Both the position numbers and the translations under genes were made by a program. Shown here piece after piece: positions 51,344 to 59,745 of a stretch of DNA of 64,000 nt. The notes under the pieces were generated by a model. That model made no database searches. It saw only the letters and a program-made list of their open reading frames with translations, and had not been told where the DNA came from. Source of the DNA: an uncultured Desulfosarcina sp. Lineage in GTDB: Bacteria > Desulfobacterota > Desulfobacteria > Desulfobacterales > Desulfosarcinaceae. The stretch is taken from the NCBI RefSeq assembly GCF_963668215.1, contig NZ_OY764190.1, positions 4,092,001-4,156,000 of the forward strand, in the 5' to 3' direction. Every line of letters starts with the position of its first letter. Position 1 is the first letter of the stretch.

Positions 51344-54300
51344 TCAGCGGTAGGTTTCGCGGAGGTAGATGTGGTGTTGGCTGCCTTTGTAGATGCCGAA
51401 GGTCGCCCGAGCCGACGGCCCTTCCTGGGTGCCGTCCCCGTCCCAGTCGTATTGCAGCCAGGGAAAAGAGGAGAGGTCGACCTGTACCTGGATATAGCCT
51501 TCCGAGCCGGGCGCGCTGAACACCAGGCCACCATCCCCGGCGGCAAACGGGTCGGACAGGCTGGCGCTGCTGCTCCCGGTGCCCACCGTGATGGGATTGT
51601 CGGCGGTTACCGTACCGCTGCCGTTGCTCAGGCTGATCAGGTTTAGCGCCACGGAAGTGCAGTCGTCCAGGGTGTTGGTGACGAACGCCGTACCGTCGTA
51701 GTACTCGGCCCGGAAGGGCATGGCCAGGGGTACGCGCTCTGATCCGTAAGCGTTTTGAAGGGTCAACCGGCCCCAGAACATCTGTTTGCCGTCCCCGGAA
51801 AAGGCGATGCCGTTGCCGGCGCTGGCGTCGCCGAAGGTCACGGGGTTGGCCGTTGCCGCGATGCCGTCGGCGTCCAGTACATTGATGGACAGGCTGATCT
51901 CGGCATCGAAGGGCGCGTCGGGCGTATCGTTGCGCACGAAAGAAATCCCGCCGCCGTCGCTGAAGGTCAGCAGTCCGGTGCCGCCGCCCAGATCCGAGAT
52001 GCTCGGGTCGCCGGCGGGAAGGCTGGACAGGTCGAGCGTGCCGGTTTCGGCGGTGTAGGTTTTATCGGTCAGCGTGGCATCGGCAATCTTCCACCAGTCT
52101 CCGGTATAATTTTCCGTAACATCGCCGTCTTTATTGAGTGCGGTGACGGTAATCGTCGGATAGACGGTGTACGTGAAAGACTGACCGATATAGGTAAAAC
52201 CGCCCGTGGTGCAGGCCGGGGCGAATTCGGGGCTGTTGAGTGCCGCTGAAAAGCTGTACGGCGTGAAGCGGCCGACCACGGCGGTGCCGGAGATGTCGAT
52301 GCCGGTGCCCAGGTAGTCGGTGACCTCGGCCTGAAGGGTTACGGTGCCTACCTCGCTGTAGGCGGCGGTGCCGGTGGCCGTGCCGCTGCTGTAATCGGAT
52401 TGCGCCAGCGGGCCGCCGCTGAACACGCCGGGGGCGGGGTCGGCCCCGGCAACGGTGAAGTTCGTCGTCGCCGCGAAATTGGGGGTTACGCTGCCATCGG
52501 CGCACACCCCGCTCACGGCAACGAAGAAATCCTCTCCCGCCGGCCAGTGGGGATCGCCTTCATTCGTGGTATTGTCCAATGCGGTCGTGCCGTCCGTGGT
52601 GGCGGTGACCACCAAATGATCGGGCACCGCAACGAAGCTGTCGCTGCCGACCAGGGTCAGGCCGGCCTCATCCCCGGTGCCGGTAAAGCGCGCCGACAGC
52701 CCCACCCGCCCGGCATCGTCATAGCTTACGGCAATCAGGCTTTCGGCCTGGGAGTCAAAGGACAGTGTAACGGCGGTGCCCGGACTTGCCCCGGCCACCG
52801 CACTGCCATTGACGGAAACGGTGCGCGTCCCCGTTGACGGCTCCTGGTAGCTGGACCAGAAATAGACGCTGCGGGTGGTGTCGGCAAAGCTGTCGTCGCC
52901 GATGCAGTGCTCGGCCGTCGCGTCGGCCCGCACCGCGGCAATGCTGATATTTTCCTCCTGGCTGCACGATGTCATATCCGGCACGTCGAAGATGAAACCC
53001 GCCTCGTAAAACGTCAGGTCGCAGGAGGATCCGCCCGAGCCGTCGATGCATTGAACCGCGTTGTCCGCGGCCGGGTCCTGGCTGCTCACCGACAGGGTCA
53101 CCGTTTCCGGGGTGGTATGGCGCAGCCGGAAGGACCCGCTGCCTGCACTCAACGTCTGGCTGTCTCCGCCCACCCAGCCTGTCGGCGACAGGTCGATGGT
53201 GATATCGTCGGCATACAGTTCGGTGCAATCGGCATCGACGCAGGCACGCACGGTGACCGTTTCGGGCACGCAGGTCAGGGCCGTGCTGTCATGAACGATT
53301 TCGTAGTGATCGATGGCCGCGTCGCAGAGAATCTCCGCGCGTGTCGTTCCGTCCAGGTTGAGGCCCGCCGACTGTAACTGGTAGATGCTCTGGATCTGGT
53401 CTGCGCTGAGCGCGCCGCTGAATACCAGAAATTCGTCCAGGTCGGCGCGGAAGCCTTGGTCTCCGCCGTCCTGTTCATAGGAGGTGCCCACATAATGCAA
53501 GTTGCCTGAAGGTTGCAGAGAGATGCTGTCCGTATAGGCCCCGTCGATATAAAGATCGCTTTGGCCGCTGCTGGCGATCAACGCAAGATGGTGCCAGCCG
53601 TCGGCCAGCGTCGAAAATCGGAAGCTGCCCGTTGCCGAACTGGACTGGGCCCATCCGCCCCAACGGTAACTGCTGTTTCGATCGACCCACATCAAATCGT
53701 TGCCGCCTCCGGCCATGGCGCCCAGCACATGATACCGCGATCCCTCCGTGTGGGTGAAGGGCATGCGGAACCAGGTGGCGACCGTCCAGTCGCCGGTCAT
53801 GGGAACGTCCGTGTCGGCCAAAAAGGAATCGTTGGAACGATCCGCCATGGCGGCCCTGCCGACCACGCCCGCCGGTTCGCTCTCGACCGTTCCCTGGGCC
53901 ACGAGATCGTAGTTTCCCTGGGTGTCATCGGCCGGCGGGGACGCCCCCTCATAGTCGCATTCGTCGAAACGCCACTCGGCGAGAGGCGTCGGCAGCGCGC
54001 AAGGGTCGGTTTCGTTCATCAGTTCGGTGACTTGCGCTTCGGTCAGGGCGCCGTCATAAATCCGCACCTCGTCGATGCTGCCGTAAAAACGGCGTGCCGA
54101 TAGCTCCCCGCCGCTGGTGGTGTTGATGTCGGTGCCGATATAAAGTGAATTATTGTTGGTCGGCAATGCAGCGCTGTAGGCCTGGCTTGCGACCTGGGCG
54201 CCGTTTACGAAAACGCGGGCGCTGCCGTCGGAACGGGAATAGACGAACGCGACATGGGTCCAGGTCCCGACGCTAACCAGGCCGGACGGGGTGGTCAGGC

Positions 54301-55234
54301 TGCCGCCCTGCCACCACCAGTAAATGGCGCCATTGCTCCGGACGTGAAATTCGGAATTGGTGTCCTTGGAAAGAAAGCAGTAAAGCCCCTCGTTGTGGTC
54401 GGCTACGCTCAACGTGTCGGGATAGATCCAGGCCATCATTGTCAGGGCGTCGGGCAGGTCGAAGTCGTTGTTGTCGGGCACCGTCAGGTAGCCGCTGCCG
54501 TCGAGCTGGACGCCATCGCAGATCTTGGCGCGCTGATAGGTGACCGTTCCCTGGCTGGAGCCGTTGTGGCCGTTGCCGCTGCTGTCGGTCACGTCGCCTT
54601 CGAGGGCGTAGTGGGCGACGGGGTTCGGCATTGTGGACAGGTTGTATTCAATTTCGATATTGTCAAAATAGACTTCGTCATTAGACCCCAAATTTGAAGA
54701 TCCAAGCATGCGAATGCGAGTATTTGCTGAGATGAATGACGATATGTCATAGACAGCCGACTGGTAGCCGTAATCATTCTGAGGACCGGCGAAAAGATCT
54801 AATTCCGACCAGCTCCCGCCACCATCATCGGAGACTTCGATAGTTACATAGTCGTTTGGATTGTCGAGGTCACTGCGGCGATAGTCGAAACTCAATACAG
54901 CCGAGATTGCGCCGGACAGGTCAACTTCACGTTGAATGCCTTTGCTGTCTTGAATTTGTAATACCCATTGTGTCCCGTGATCGTTTTGAACCCGAATTCC
55001 CCCGGAACTGGGACCGTCGGACTCATTGATTTCAAGCCAGTTCGTTGCCCATGACTGGGTTCCATCGTTGTTGGCGTAACTTCGCACATTGAATTCATCA
55101 CGAACGGTGTCAGCATTTACTTCGGAAGGGACGGAAATAAATGTGCCGCTCAGCAGCAACAGCATCAAGATCCACGACCATGGCGTCGCCCTGAAAATCC
55201 GTTTTGCCGATTCCGGACGATTCTTTTTTCTCAT
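51344..55234 (-). CDS. mshQ: MSHA biogenesis protein MshQ, with two LamG domains
   Basis: The ATG at 55234 overlaps the mshP stop (ATGA), giving 1296 residues with a signal peptide (PSEVNADT); the longer frame is spurious. Residues 40-200 form a MAM-like beta sandwich (SFDYRRSD, YVTIEVSDDGG). LamG 1 is at about 202-400 (VAHYALEGDVTDSSGNG) and LamG 2 at about 416-625 (LAEWRFDECDYEG). The rest is the MshQ/DUF6701 beta-strand domain (SCDLTFYEAGF, LNLISLSNGSGTVT). It ends the pilus operon and is the likely surface adhesin. The first 600 bases are visibly AT-richer than the rest, which suggests separate origins for the domains. Confidence 0.83.
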   Translation of the reverse strand: MRKKNRPESAKRIFRATPWSWILMLLLLSGTFISVPSEVNADTVRDEFNVRSYANNDGTQSWATNWLEINESDGPSSGGIRVQNDHGTQWVLQIQDSKGIQREVDLSGAISAVLSFDYRRSDLDNPNDYVTIEVSDDGGGSWSELDLFAGPQNDYGYQSAVYDISSFISANTRIRMLGSSNLGSNDEVYFDNIEIEYNLSTMPNPVAHYALEGDVTDSSGNGHNGSSQGTVTYQRAKICDGVQLDGSGYLTVPDNNDFDLPDALTMMAWIYPDTLSVADHNEGLYCFLSKDTNSEFHVRSNGAIYWWWQGGSLTTPSGLVSVGTWTHVAFVYSRSDGSARVFVNGAQVASQAYSAALPTNNNSLYIGTDINTTSGGELSARRFYGSIDEVRIYDGALTEAQVTELMNETDPCALPTPLAEWRFDECDYEGASPPADDTQGNYDLVAQGTVESEPAGVVGRAAMADRSNDSFLADTDVPMTGDWTVATWFRMPFTHTEGSRYHVLGAMAGGGNDLMWVDRNSSYRWGGWAQSSSATGSFRFSTLADGWHHLALIASSGQSDLYIDGAYTDSISLQPSGNLHYVGTSYEQDGGDQGFRADLDEFLVFSGALSADQIQSIYQLQSAGLNLDGTTRAEILCDAAIDHYEIVHDSTALTCVPETVTVRACVDADCTELYADDITIDLSPTGWVGGDSQTLSAGSGSFRLRHTTPETVTLSVSSQDPAADNAVQCIDGSGGSSCDLTFYEAGFIFDVPDMTSCSQEENISIAAVRADATAEHCIGDDSFADTTRSVYFWSSYQEPSTGTRTVSVNGSAVAGASPGTAVTLSFDSQAESLIAVSYDDAGRVGLSARFTGTGDEAGLTLVGSDSFVAVPDHLVVTATTDGTTALDNTTNEGDPHWPAGEDFFVAVSGVCADGSVTPNFAATTNFTVAGADPAPGVFSGGPLAQSDYSSGTATGTAAYSEVGTVTLQAEVTDYLGTGIDISGTAVVGRFTPYSFSAALNSPEFAPACTTGGFTYIGQSFTYTVYPTITVTALNKDGDVTENYTGDWWKIADATLTDKTYTAETGTLDLSSLPAGDPSISDLGGGTGLLTFSDGGGISFVRNDTPDAPFDAEISLSINVLDADGIAATANPVTFGDASAGNGIAFSGDGKQMFWGRLTLQNAYGSERVPLAMPFRAEYYDGTAFVTNTLDDCTSVALNLISLSNGSGTVTADNPITVGTGSSSASLSDPFAAGDGGLVFSAPGSEGYIQVQVDLSSFPWLQYDWDGDGTQEGPSARATFGIYKGSQHHIYLRETYR

Positions 55235-55632
55235 GGCACCGCTCCCGTTACCCGTGAGGAAAGCTGCCGTGAAACATACATGTCGCTGCCGTAGGAATCC
55301 CATTCGGCCAGGGAAGTGAGACGATAAACGAGATAGGACTGCCCCCCTTCGGTGAAGGGCCCTTCGGCCTGGCATCCCAGGGTCACGGTGAAGTCGTTGA
55401 CCGTCAAGGTCGACGAGGTGTTGCAGGCACTGTTGACCACTGCCTGATAGCCGCCCCATTCCAGTCCGGAGCGGGCCGCATGATAGGCCCTGGCCCCTTG
55501 CAGGGCCCACAACGAGGTGCGGCTTTGTACTACGCTCAGCGTGATCATGAAAACGCCCAGCACCGCCAGCACCAGCAGAATGAAAATCGCGGTGACGATG
55601 GAAAACCCTTGCCGGGAATCGAGGATTTTCAT
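55231..55632 (-). CDS. mshP: MSHA biogenesis protein MshP (PilX-like minor pilin)
   Basis: A 133-residue protein with a prepilin-like N-terminus: a short leader, glycine, then GFSIVTAIFILLVLAVLGVF. The usual glutamate at position 5 of the mature part is replaced by threonine, as is common for PilX/MshP. A helical stalk (QSRTSLWALQGARAYHAARSGLEWGGYQAV) has the Gly-Leu-Glu-Trp-Gly motif of PilX proteins, followed by a small C-terminal domain with two cysteines. The start overlaps mshO's stop by four bases. Confidence 0.8.
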   Translation of the reverse strand: MKILDSRQGFSIVTAIFILLVLAVLGVFMITLSVVQSRTSLWALQGARAYHAARSGLEWGGYQAVVNSACNTSSTLTVNDFTVTLGCQAEGPFTEGGQSYLVYRLTSLAEWDSYGSDMYVSRQLSSRVTGAVP

Positions 55633-56432
55633 GGTTCGTTCTCCACATGGACCTGATGCAGCAGGGTGATGGTCTCGCCGTCATCGGTCAGCGTCAACCG
55701 CAGGGTCACCATGCCCGAGCGTTGGGGGGTGCCGGGATCGTAGGTAAAAACGCAGGAACTGACATGATTGGCCATCGTGCTGGGCGATACGCCTGGCAGG
55801 CTGCTCTGGGAGGTTGAAATGGTGTAGCCCGCATAGCGTTCCAGGGTTCCGGCCGAAGCGTCGAAAACATAGCTGACCGGTTCGTCCACCAGATAAAACC
55901 GCTGATAGGGGGACGAAAAGGGGAAGGGATCGCCGGGGGAAAACTGGATGGAGGAGAGGGTGCCGCCCGAGACCGTCCGCCGGTTATCGCCGGAGTAGGC
56001 ATTGCCGGCGCTGCCGGTGGCGGTCAGGTTGTAGACGACGAGCATGCTGCCGGTGTCGGGCGTATCGGACAGCGTACCGAGCACATCGAATCCGTCGGTG
56101 TCCGATTGGGTAAAATCCAGGATATTGCCCGGTCCCCGGGCCCGATAGCGGCCGCCGTCCGTGGTGGACAGCATTTCGATCCACTGCCCGCCGGAGGCAA
56201 TGCGGATGCTGTTTGGCAGGGCTTGGCGGATATCGCGCTGCATGCGGCGCAGGGCGTTTTCGGCGGCATCCACCAGGGCCGTTCGCCGCGCAAGATCGAC
56301 ATAGCCTTCGACGGGCCGGGAAATGAACAGGCCCCCCATGGCGGCCAGAATGCCGATAATCACCATCACCACGATCATTTCGATCAGGGTGAAGCCGCGT
56401 TGGGAAGATGTTGGTGGGCACCGTTGCTTCAT
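55629..56432 (-). CDS. mshO: MSHA minor pilin MshO
   Basis: A 267-residue prepilin with leader (MKQRCPPTSSQRG) and the cleavage motif G|FTLIE, giving a methylated phenylalanine and glutamate 5. The hydrophobic helix continues as MIVVMVIIGILAAMGGLF. MshO landmarks are RPVEGYVDLARRTALVDAAENALRRMQRDIRQALPNS at the start of the body and SCVFTYDPGTPQRSGMVTLRLTL at the end. It is larger than the other pilins here, as expected of MshO. It follows mshD by 13 bases and is coupled to mshP. Confidence 0.85.
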   Translation of the reverse strand: MKQRCPPTSSQRGFTLIEMIVVMVIIGILAAMGGLFISRPVEGYVDLARRTALVDAAENALRRMQRDIRQALPNSIRIASGGQWIEMLSTTDGGRYRARGPGNILDFTQSDTDGFDVLGTLSDTPDTGSMLVVYNLTATGSAGNAYSGDNRRTVSGGTLSSIQFSPGDPFPFSSPYQRFYLVDEPVSYVFDASAGTLERYAGYTISTSQSSLPGVSPSTMANHVSSCVFTYDPGTPQRSGMVTLRLTLTDDGETITLLHQVHVENEP

Positions 56433-56445
56433 ATTTAGGGTTTCG

Positions 56446-56901
56446 TCAGTAATTGGTCCGGTAACCGCTCAACGTCAGGTCGATGTCGGCCGGGTGGCTG
56501 ACCCGTACCGTCACTTTCTTGCAGGCGACGCCGCTCAGCACGGCGCCGGCGACATCGACGGTGACCGTATAGTTCTCCAGGCCGGAGATGGCGCTCCCGT
56601 TCTGGTCCCTGGCGCCCGTATCGGCCAGACCGTCGTAGTCGTCTACGTCATCGAACAGGCTGCGCAGCGACTCGCCGCTGCTGCCGTCCGGATCGCTGTA
56701 GGCATGCAGCAGTACCTCCTCCAGGTAGGATTCGGCAATGGCCACCGCCTGGTGCTGAAGCATGGGATCGGCGCTGTGCCAGATGGTGTAGTTCATCACC
56801 ATCAGCACGCCGCCCAGGGCGATGGACACCACCACCATGGAGATAATCAACTCCACCAGGGTGAAGCCCTGATCGTTTTTCCGGCGGACGACCCGGTTCA
56901 T
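56446..56901 (-). CDS. mshD: MSHA minor pilin MshD
   Basis: The ATG at 56901 overlaps the preceding pilin's stop (ATGA); the longer open frame lies in another gene's sequence. The 151-residue prepilin has a leader with two arginines and the cleavage site G|FTLVE. Then come a helix (LIISMVVVSIALGGVLMVM), the MshD-like HQAVAIAESYLEEVLLHAYSDP and DYDGLADTGARD. The C-terminal domain has one cysteine and the strand KVTVRVSHP. Typical length for MshD. Confidence 0.82.
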   Translation of the reverse strand: MNRVVRRKNDQGFTLVELIISMVVVSIALGGVLMVMNYTIWHSADPMLQHQAVAIAESYLEEVLLHAYSDPDGSSGESLRSLFDDVDDYDGLADTGARDQNGSAISGLENYTVTVDVAGAVLSGVACKKVTVRVSHPADIDLTLSGYRTNY

Positions 56902-57341
56902 AGGTCCTCCACGTAGCCGCTTTCCCCATTGATGCGGAAGCTGCGGCCGTTCACGGAAACCGTGACGCCGCCCGGCGTCGCCCGTCCCAGGCTGTCGAAA
57001 ACGACGGCCGAAGATGTGGCGGAAAGGGTGACGCCGGAAGGTGCGGTGGCGGCAAACGCGCTGCCGCTGTCCTCGGGGCGGGAAACCGACCGGCTGAAGG
57101 TCCCGCTGCCGCAACTCTGCCGCTGGTACAGGGCGAATCCGTTGCCGGAGAAGATTACCTGCACCGAACATCCGCTGGCCACGGCCAGCTTCTGCCCGTA
57201 GCGCGCCGCACCGGCCGTCTCGTTATAGAACCCCCGGCTCCTGAAGGCCACGGCGTCGAACATCCGCGGAATCGCCACCACGGCCAGGATGCCGATGAGA
57301 AGAATTACCGTTACCAGTTCAATCAGGGTATATCCTCGCAT
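56898..57341 (-). CDS. mshC: MSHA minor pilin MshC (GspH/FimT-like)
   Basis: The ATG at 57341 gives a 147-residue prepilin with an unusually short leader of three residues and the cleavage site G|YTLIE, with tyrosine instead of phenylalanine at position 1. The helix reads LVTVILLIGILAVVAIPRMF. The body (AARYGQKLAVASGCSVQVIFSG, GNGFALYQRQSCGSG) and the closing strand (VTVSVNGRSFRINGESG) match the GspH/FimT type of minor pilin. The longer open frame upstream would not give a prepilin leader. Two cysteines probably bridge. Confidence 0.8.
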   Translation of the reverse strand: MRGYTLIELVTVILLIGILAVVAIPRMFDAVAFRSRGFYNETAGAARYGQKLAVASGCSVQVIFSGNGFALYQRQSCGSGTFSRSVSRPEDSGSAFAATAPSGVTLSATSSAVVFDSLGRATPGGVTVSVNGRSFRINGESGYVEDL

Positions 57342-57462
57342 GCGGTCTTTCCCATCGAACGGACAGGCAAAGGCGGGGCAAACCCCTTGCCGGGGCCGGC
57401 CGCCAGCCCTGCCATTTGTTGTTTTCTTATTGACGGGAGCCTGCACGGAATCAATAAACCGA

Positions 57463-57894
57463 TTAGCAACCGGTCGTGTCCACGGTTACCACGCCTGTAG
57501 TTCCGTCATAAACGGCTTGACATGTTCCGCTGGCGGTGCTTTCCGGCTCAAAGGTCGCGGTACCCGTACCGTAAGTAATCGTATAGCCGTCGGTGCTTTG
57601 CAAAGCGGCACCGATACCGGCTGCCGTGGCCACGGGAATTCCGGTCGAGGCGTTGCACGTTACTGCAGTCCCATCCATGGTAACCGTTGTTGCAGTGGCA
57701 TTGCCGTCGGCCATGTATTGCGCCCGAGCCAGGGCCACGGCGGCCCGCACGGACCCGGCACAGGCGTTCACCGTAGCGGCCCGCGCATCGGAGGTGACGT
57801 CGATAAAGCGGGGCAAGGCAAAGGCGGCCAGGATCCCCAGCACCACGATCACCACGATAAGCTCGATCAACGTAAAACCTTTCTGATTGTTCAT
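57463..57894 (-). CDS. mshA: MSHA major pilin MshA/B-like
   Basis: A 143-residue pilin with AAGGAG before its ATG, leader MNNQKG and cleavage site G|FTLIE. The hydrophobic helix is LIVVIVVLGILAAFALPRF and the stalk is DVTSDARAATVNACAGSVRAAVALARAQYMADG, as in MshA and MshB. The globular part is glycine/threonine-rich and ends in a cysteine (TTGC) that would form the usual D-loop disulfide with an earlier one (GTCQAVYDG). It stands alone between mshF and mshC with 100-base gaps and is the only gene of the set with such spacing, which fits strong expression of a major subunit. Confidence 0.83.
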   Translation of the reverse strand: MNNQKGFTLIELIVVIVVLGILAAFALPRFIDVTSDARAATVNACAGSVRAAVALARAQYMADGNATATTVTMDGTAVTCNASTGIPVATAAGIGAALQSTDGYTITYGTGTATFEPESTASGTCQAVYDGTTGVVTVDTTGC

Positions 57895-57997
57895 TTTTCA
57901 ATTCTCCTTTGATAAAATTGCGTTAGTTGCCCGGATTCCACCCAGGCCGAAACCCGTTTCCATTTCAACGACCTTCCACGCGACATGCAGCCGTTTT

Positions 57998-58510
57998 TCA
58001 ATTCACCGCATCTTTTCCGCCGACGGTCCAGCTACCGTCGTCCAGAATGTTTACCGTCAGTTTACTTGAACCGTTTTCCCTGACCACTTCCAGCCGCATT
58101 CGCGGCGGGCCCCGCAAGTTGGACCGGAAATAGCGCACGCAACGCACCCGGTAAACCAGTTGCCGCTTGCCGGTATCGAAATACCAGCCGCCGCCGGCTA
58201 CGGCGGCCGGGTCCGGCCGGTCCAGTCGGCCCACATAGCCGGCCGGCAGCAATCCGAACTGCTTGTTGTAGATCGCGGCCGGGTCATCGCCGGGGGCCAC
58301 GTCTTCGGGTCGGACCACCGATTGCAGCAGGACCGCCGCCTGCATGGCCATGACCGTGGACTGGAAATTCCGGCGTTCGATTTCCGCCTGAATCCGTCCC
58401 ATGCGGTTTAAAAACATCCCGCCCAACACGGCGACGATGCAGAACAATAACCCCCATTCGAAAAGCCGCAGCACCCAGCGCCGGCGATGCTCTTTCGTTT
58501 TCGGCTTCAC
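57998..58510 (-). CDS. mshF: MSHA biogenesis protein MshF-like
   Basis: The likely start is the GTG at 58510, with GAGG upstream, eight bases after mshG ends; an ATG at 58552 would overlap mshG. The 170-residue product has a basic N-terminus (KPKTKEHRRRW), one membrane helix (LFEWGLLFCIVAVLGGMFL) and a periplasmic helical stretch (RIQAEIERRNFQSTVMAMQAAVLLQ) leading to a beta domain. This layout, and its place between mshG and the pilin gene, point to MshF, an inner-membrane assembly protein. The family is poorly conserved, so the name rests largely on position. Confidence 0.68.
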   Translation of the reverse strand: MKPKTKEHRRRWVLRLFEWGLLFCIVAVLGGMFLNRMGRIQAEIERRNFQSTVMAMQAAVLLQSVVRPEDVAPGDDPAAIYNKQFGLLPAGYVGRLDRPDPAAVAGGGWYFDTGKRQLVYRVRCVRYFRSNLRGPPRMRLEVVRENGSSKLTVNILDDGSWTVGGKDAVN

Positions 58511-58518
58511 GGCGCCTC

Positions 58519-59745
58519 TTACCCCCCGCGCATGACGGTCGCCATGTTCCACATGGGCAGAAACACGCCGAGCGCGAGCACGAGCACCATGGCGCCGATG
58601 ACAACGATCAGAATCGGCTCGATGGCGCTGGACAGGCGGCTGATATCGTAATCGATTTCCCGCGCGTAGAAATCGCCGACTTCCAGCAGCATCGTGTCCA
58701 CCGATCCGGTTTCCTCGCCGACGGACAGCATCTGAAGCACCAGCGGGGTGAACATTTCACTGGCGGCGGCGCTGCGGGTCAGGGTGTCGCCGCGCTCCAC
58801 GCCGCGTCGCAGCTTGTCCAGGCGCGTGGCCACGAACTGGTTGCCCACCGCCCGGGCGGTCAGGCCCAGGGCCTGGATCAGCGGAACCCCGGCGCCGAAG
58901 GCCATGGCGAATCCACGGGCGAATCGCACCAGGGTGGCCCGGTGGATGATGCCGCCGACCACCGGGATGCGCAGTTTGAAGCGATCCCAGATCAATCGGC
59001 CCGACTCGGTGGCGACCCAGGCCCGCCAGGCGAAAAAACCCGCCACCAGGGCGATGAGGATCGCCCACCACCACGAAACGGCAAAGTTGGAGACGCCGAG
59101 GATGATCCGGGTCGGCAGGGGCAGTTGGGCGCCCTGTGCCGTGAACAGTTTCTCGAAAGCCGGGATGACGAAAAGCGTGATGATCGTGATCGCCACGGCA
59201 ATCGCCACGAGAACGAAGCTGGGGTAGCGCAGGGCCGACTTGATCTGGTCGGCGGTCTGTTTCTCCCGTGCCAGGTAGCTGGCGACCTCGTCGAAGGACC
59301 GATCGAGCCTTCCGCTGCTCTCGCCCACCCGGATCATGTTGATCACCAGGGGTGGAAAGACATCGGGGTGACGCTGCAGGGCCCCGGTCAGATCCCGGCC
59401 GGCTTCCAGATCTTCCTGAATCGCCGCGAGCGTATCCACCATGACCGGTTTGCTGGCCGAGTCCTCCAGGCCCCGCAGGGCGCGCAGCAGAGGCACGCCG
59501 GCCTTGGCCAGGCTGTACATCTGACGGCAGAACAGGATCAGGTCGTCGATATTGACGCGCTGGCCGCCCAATTGCCATTTCCGGGCCGAAGCATCGGCGG
59601 AGACATTGGCCTCCTCGGCAATCCGCAGGGGGACCGAGCCGCCCGCCGTGAGTTGCGTGGCCACTGCGGCGGCGCTGGCCGCCTCCATGGCGCCCTCGAC
59701 CATCGCGCCGGCGGCGCTGCGTGCATGGTACCTAAACCGCGGCAT
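58519..59745 (-). CDS. mshG: MSHA inner-membrane platform protein MshG (GspF family)
   Basis: The ATG at 59745 follows GAGGAGAAGG and overlaps the end of mshE by 14 bases. The 408-residue protein has two GspF (T2SSF) repeats. The first has LILFCRQMYSLAKAGVPLLRALRGLE and DPSRVAR-like VGESSGRLDRSFDEVASYL. The second has LVRFARGFAMAFGAGVPLIQALGLTA and LSVGEETGSVDTMLLEV. Three membrane helices are in the expected places (FVLVAIAVAITIITLFVIPAF, WWWAILIALVAGFF, ILIVVIGAMVLVLALGVFLPM). It couples the ATPase to pilus assembly. Confidence 0.9.
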   Translation of the reverse strand: MPRFRYHARSAAGAMVEGAMEAASAAAVATQLTAGGSVPLRIAEEANVSADASARKWQLGGQRVNIDDLILFCRQMYSLAKAGVPLLRALRGLEDSASKPVMVDTLAAIQEDLEAGRDLTGALQRHPDVFPPLVINMIRVGESSGRLDRSFDEVASYLAREKQTADQIKSALRYPSFVLVAIAVAITIITLFVIPAFEKLFTAQGAQLPLPTRIILGVSNFAVSWWWAILIALVAGFFAWRAWVATESGRLIWDRFKLRIPVVGGIIHRATLVRFARGFAMAFGAGVPLIQALGLTARAVGNQFVATRLDKLRRGVERGDTLTRSAAASEMFTPLVLQMLSVGEETGSVDTMLLEVGDFYAREIDYDISRLSSAIEPILIVVIGAMVLVLALGVFLPMWNMATVMRGG

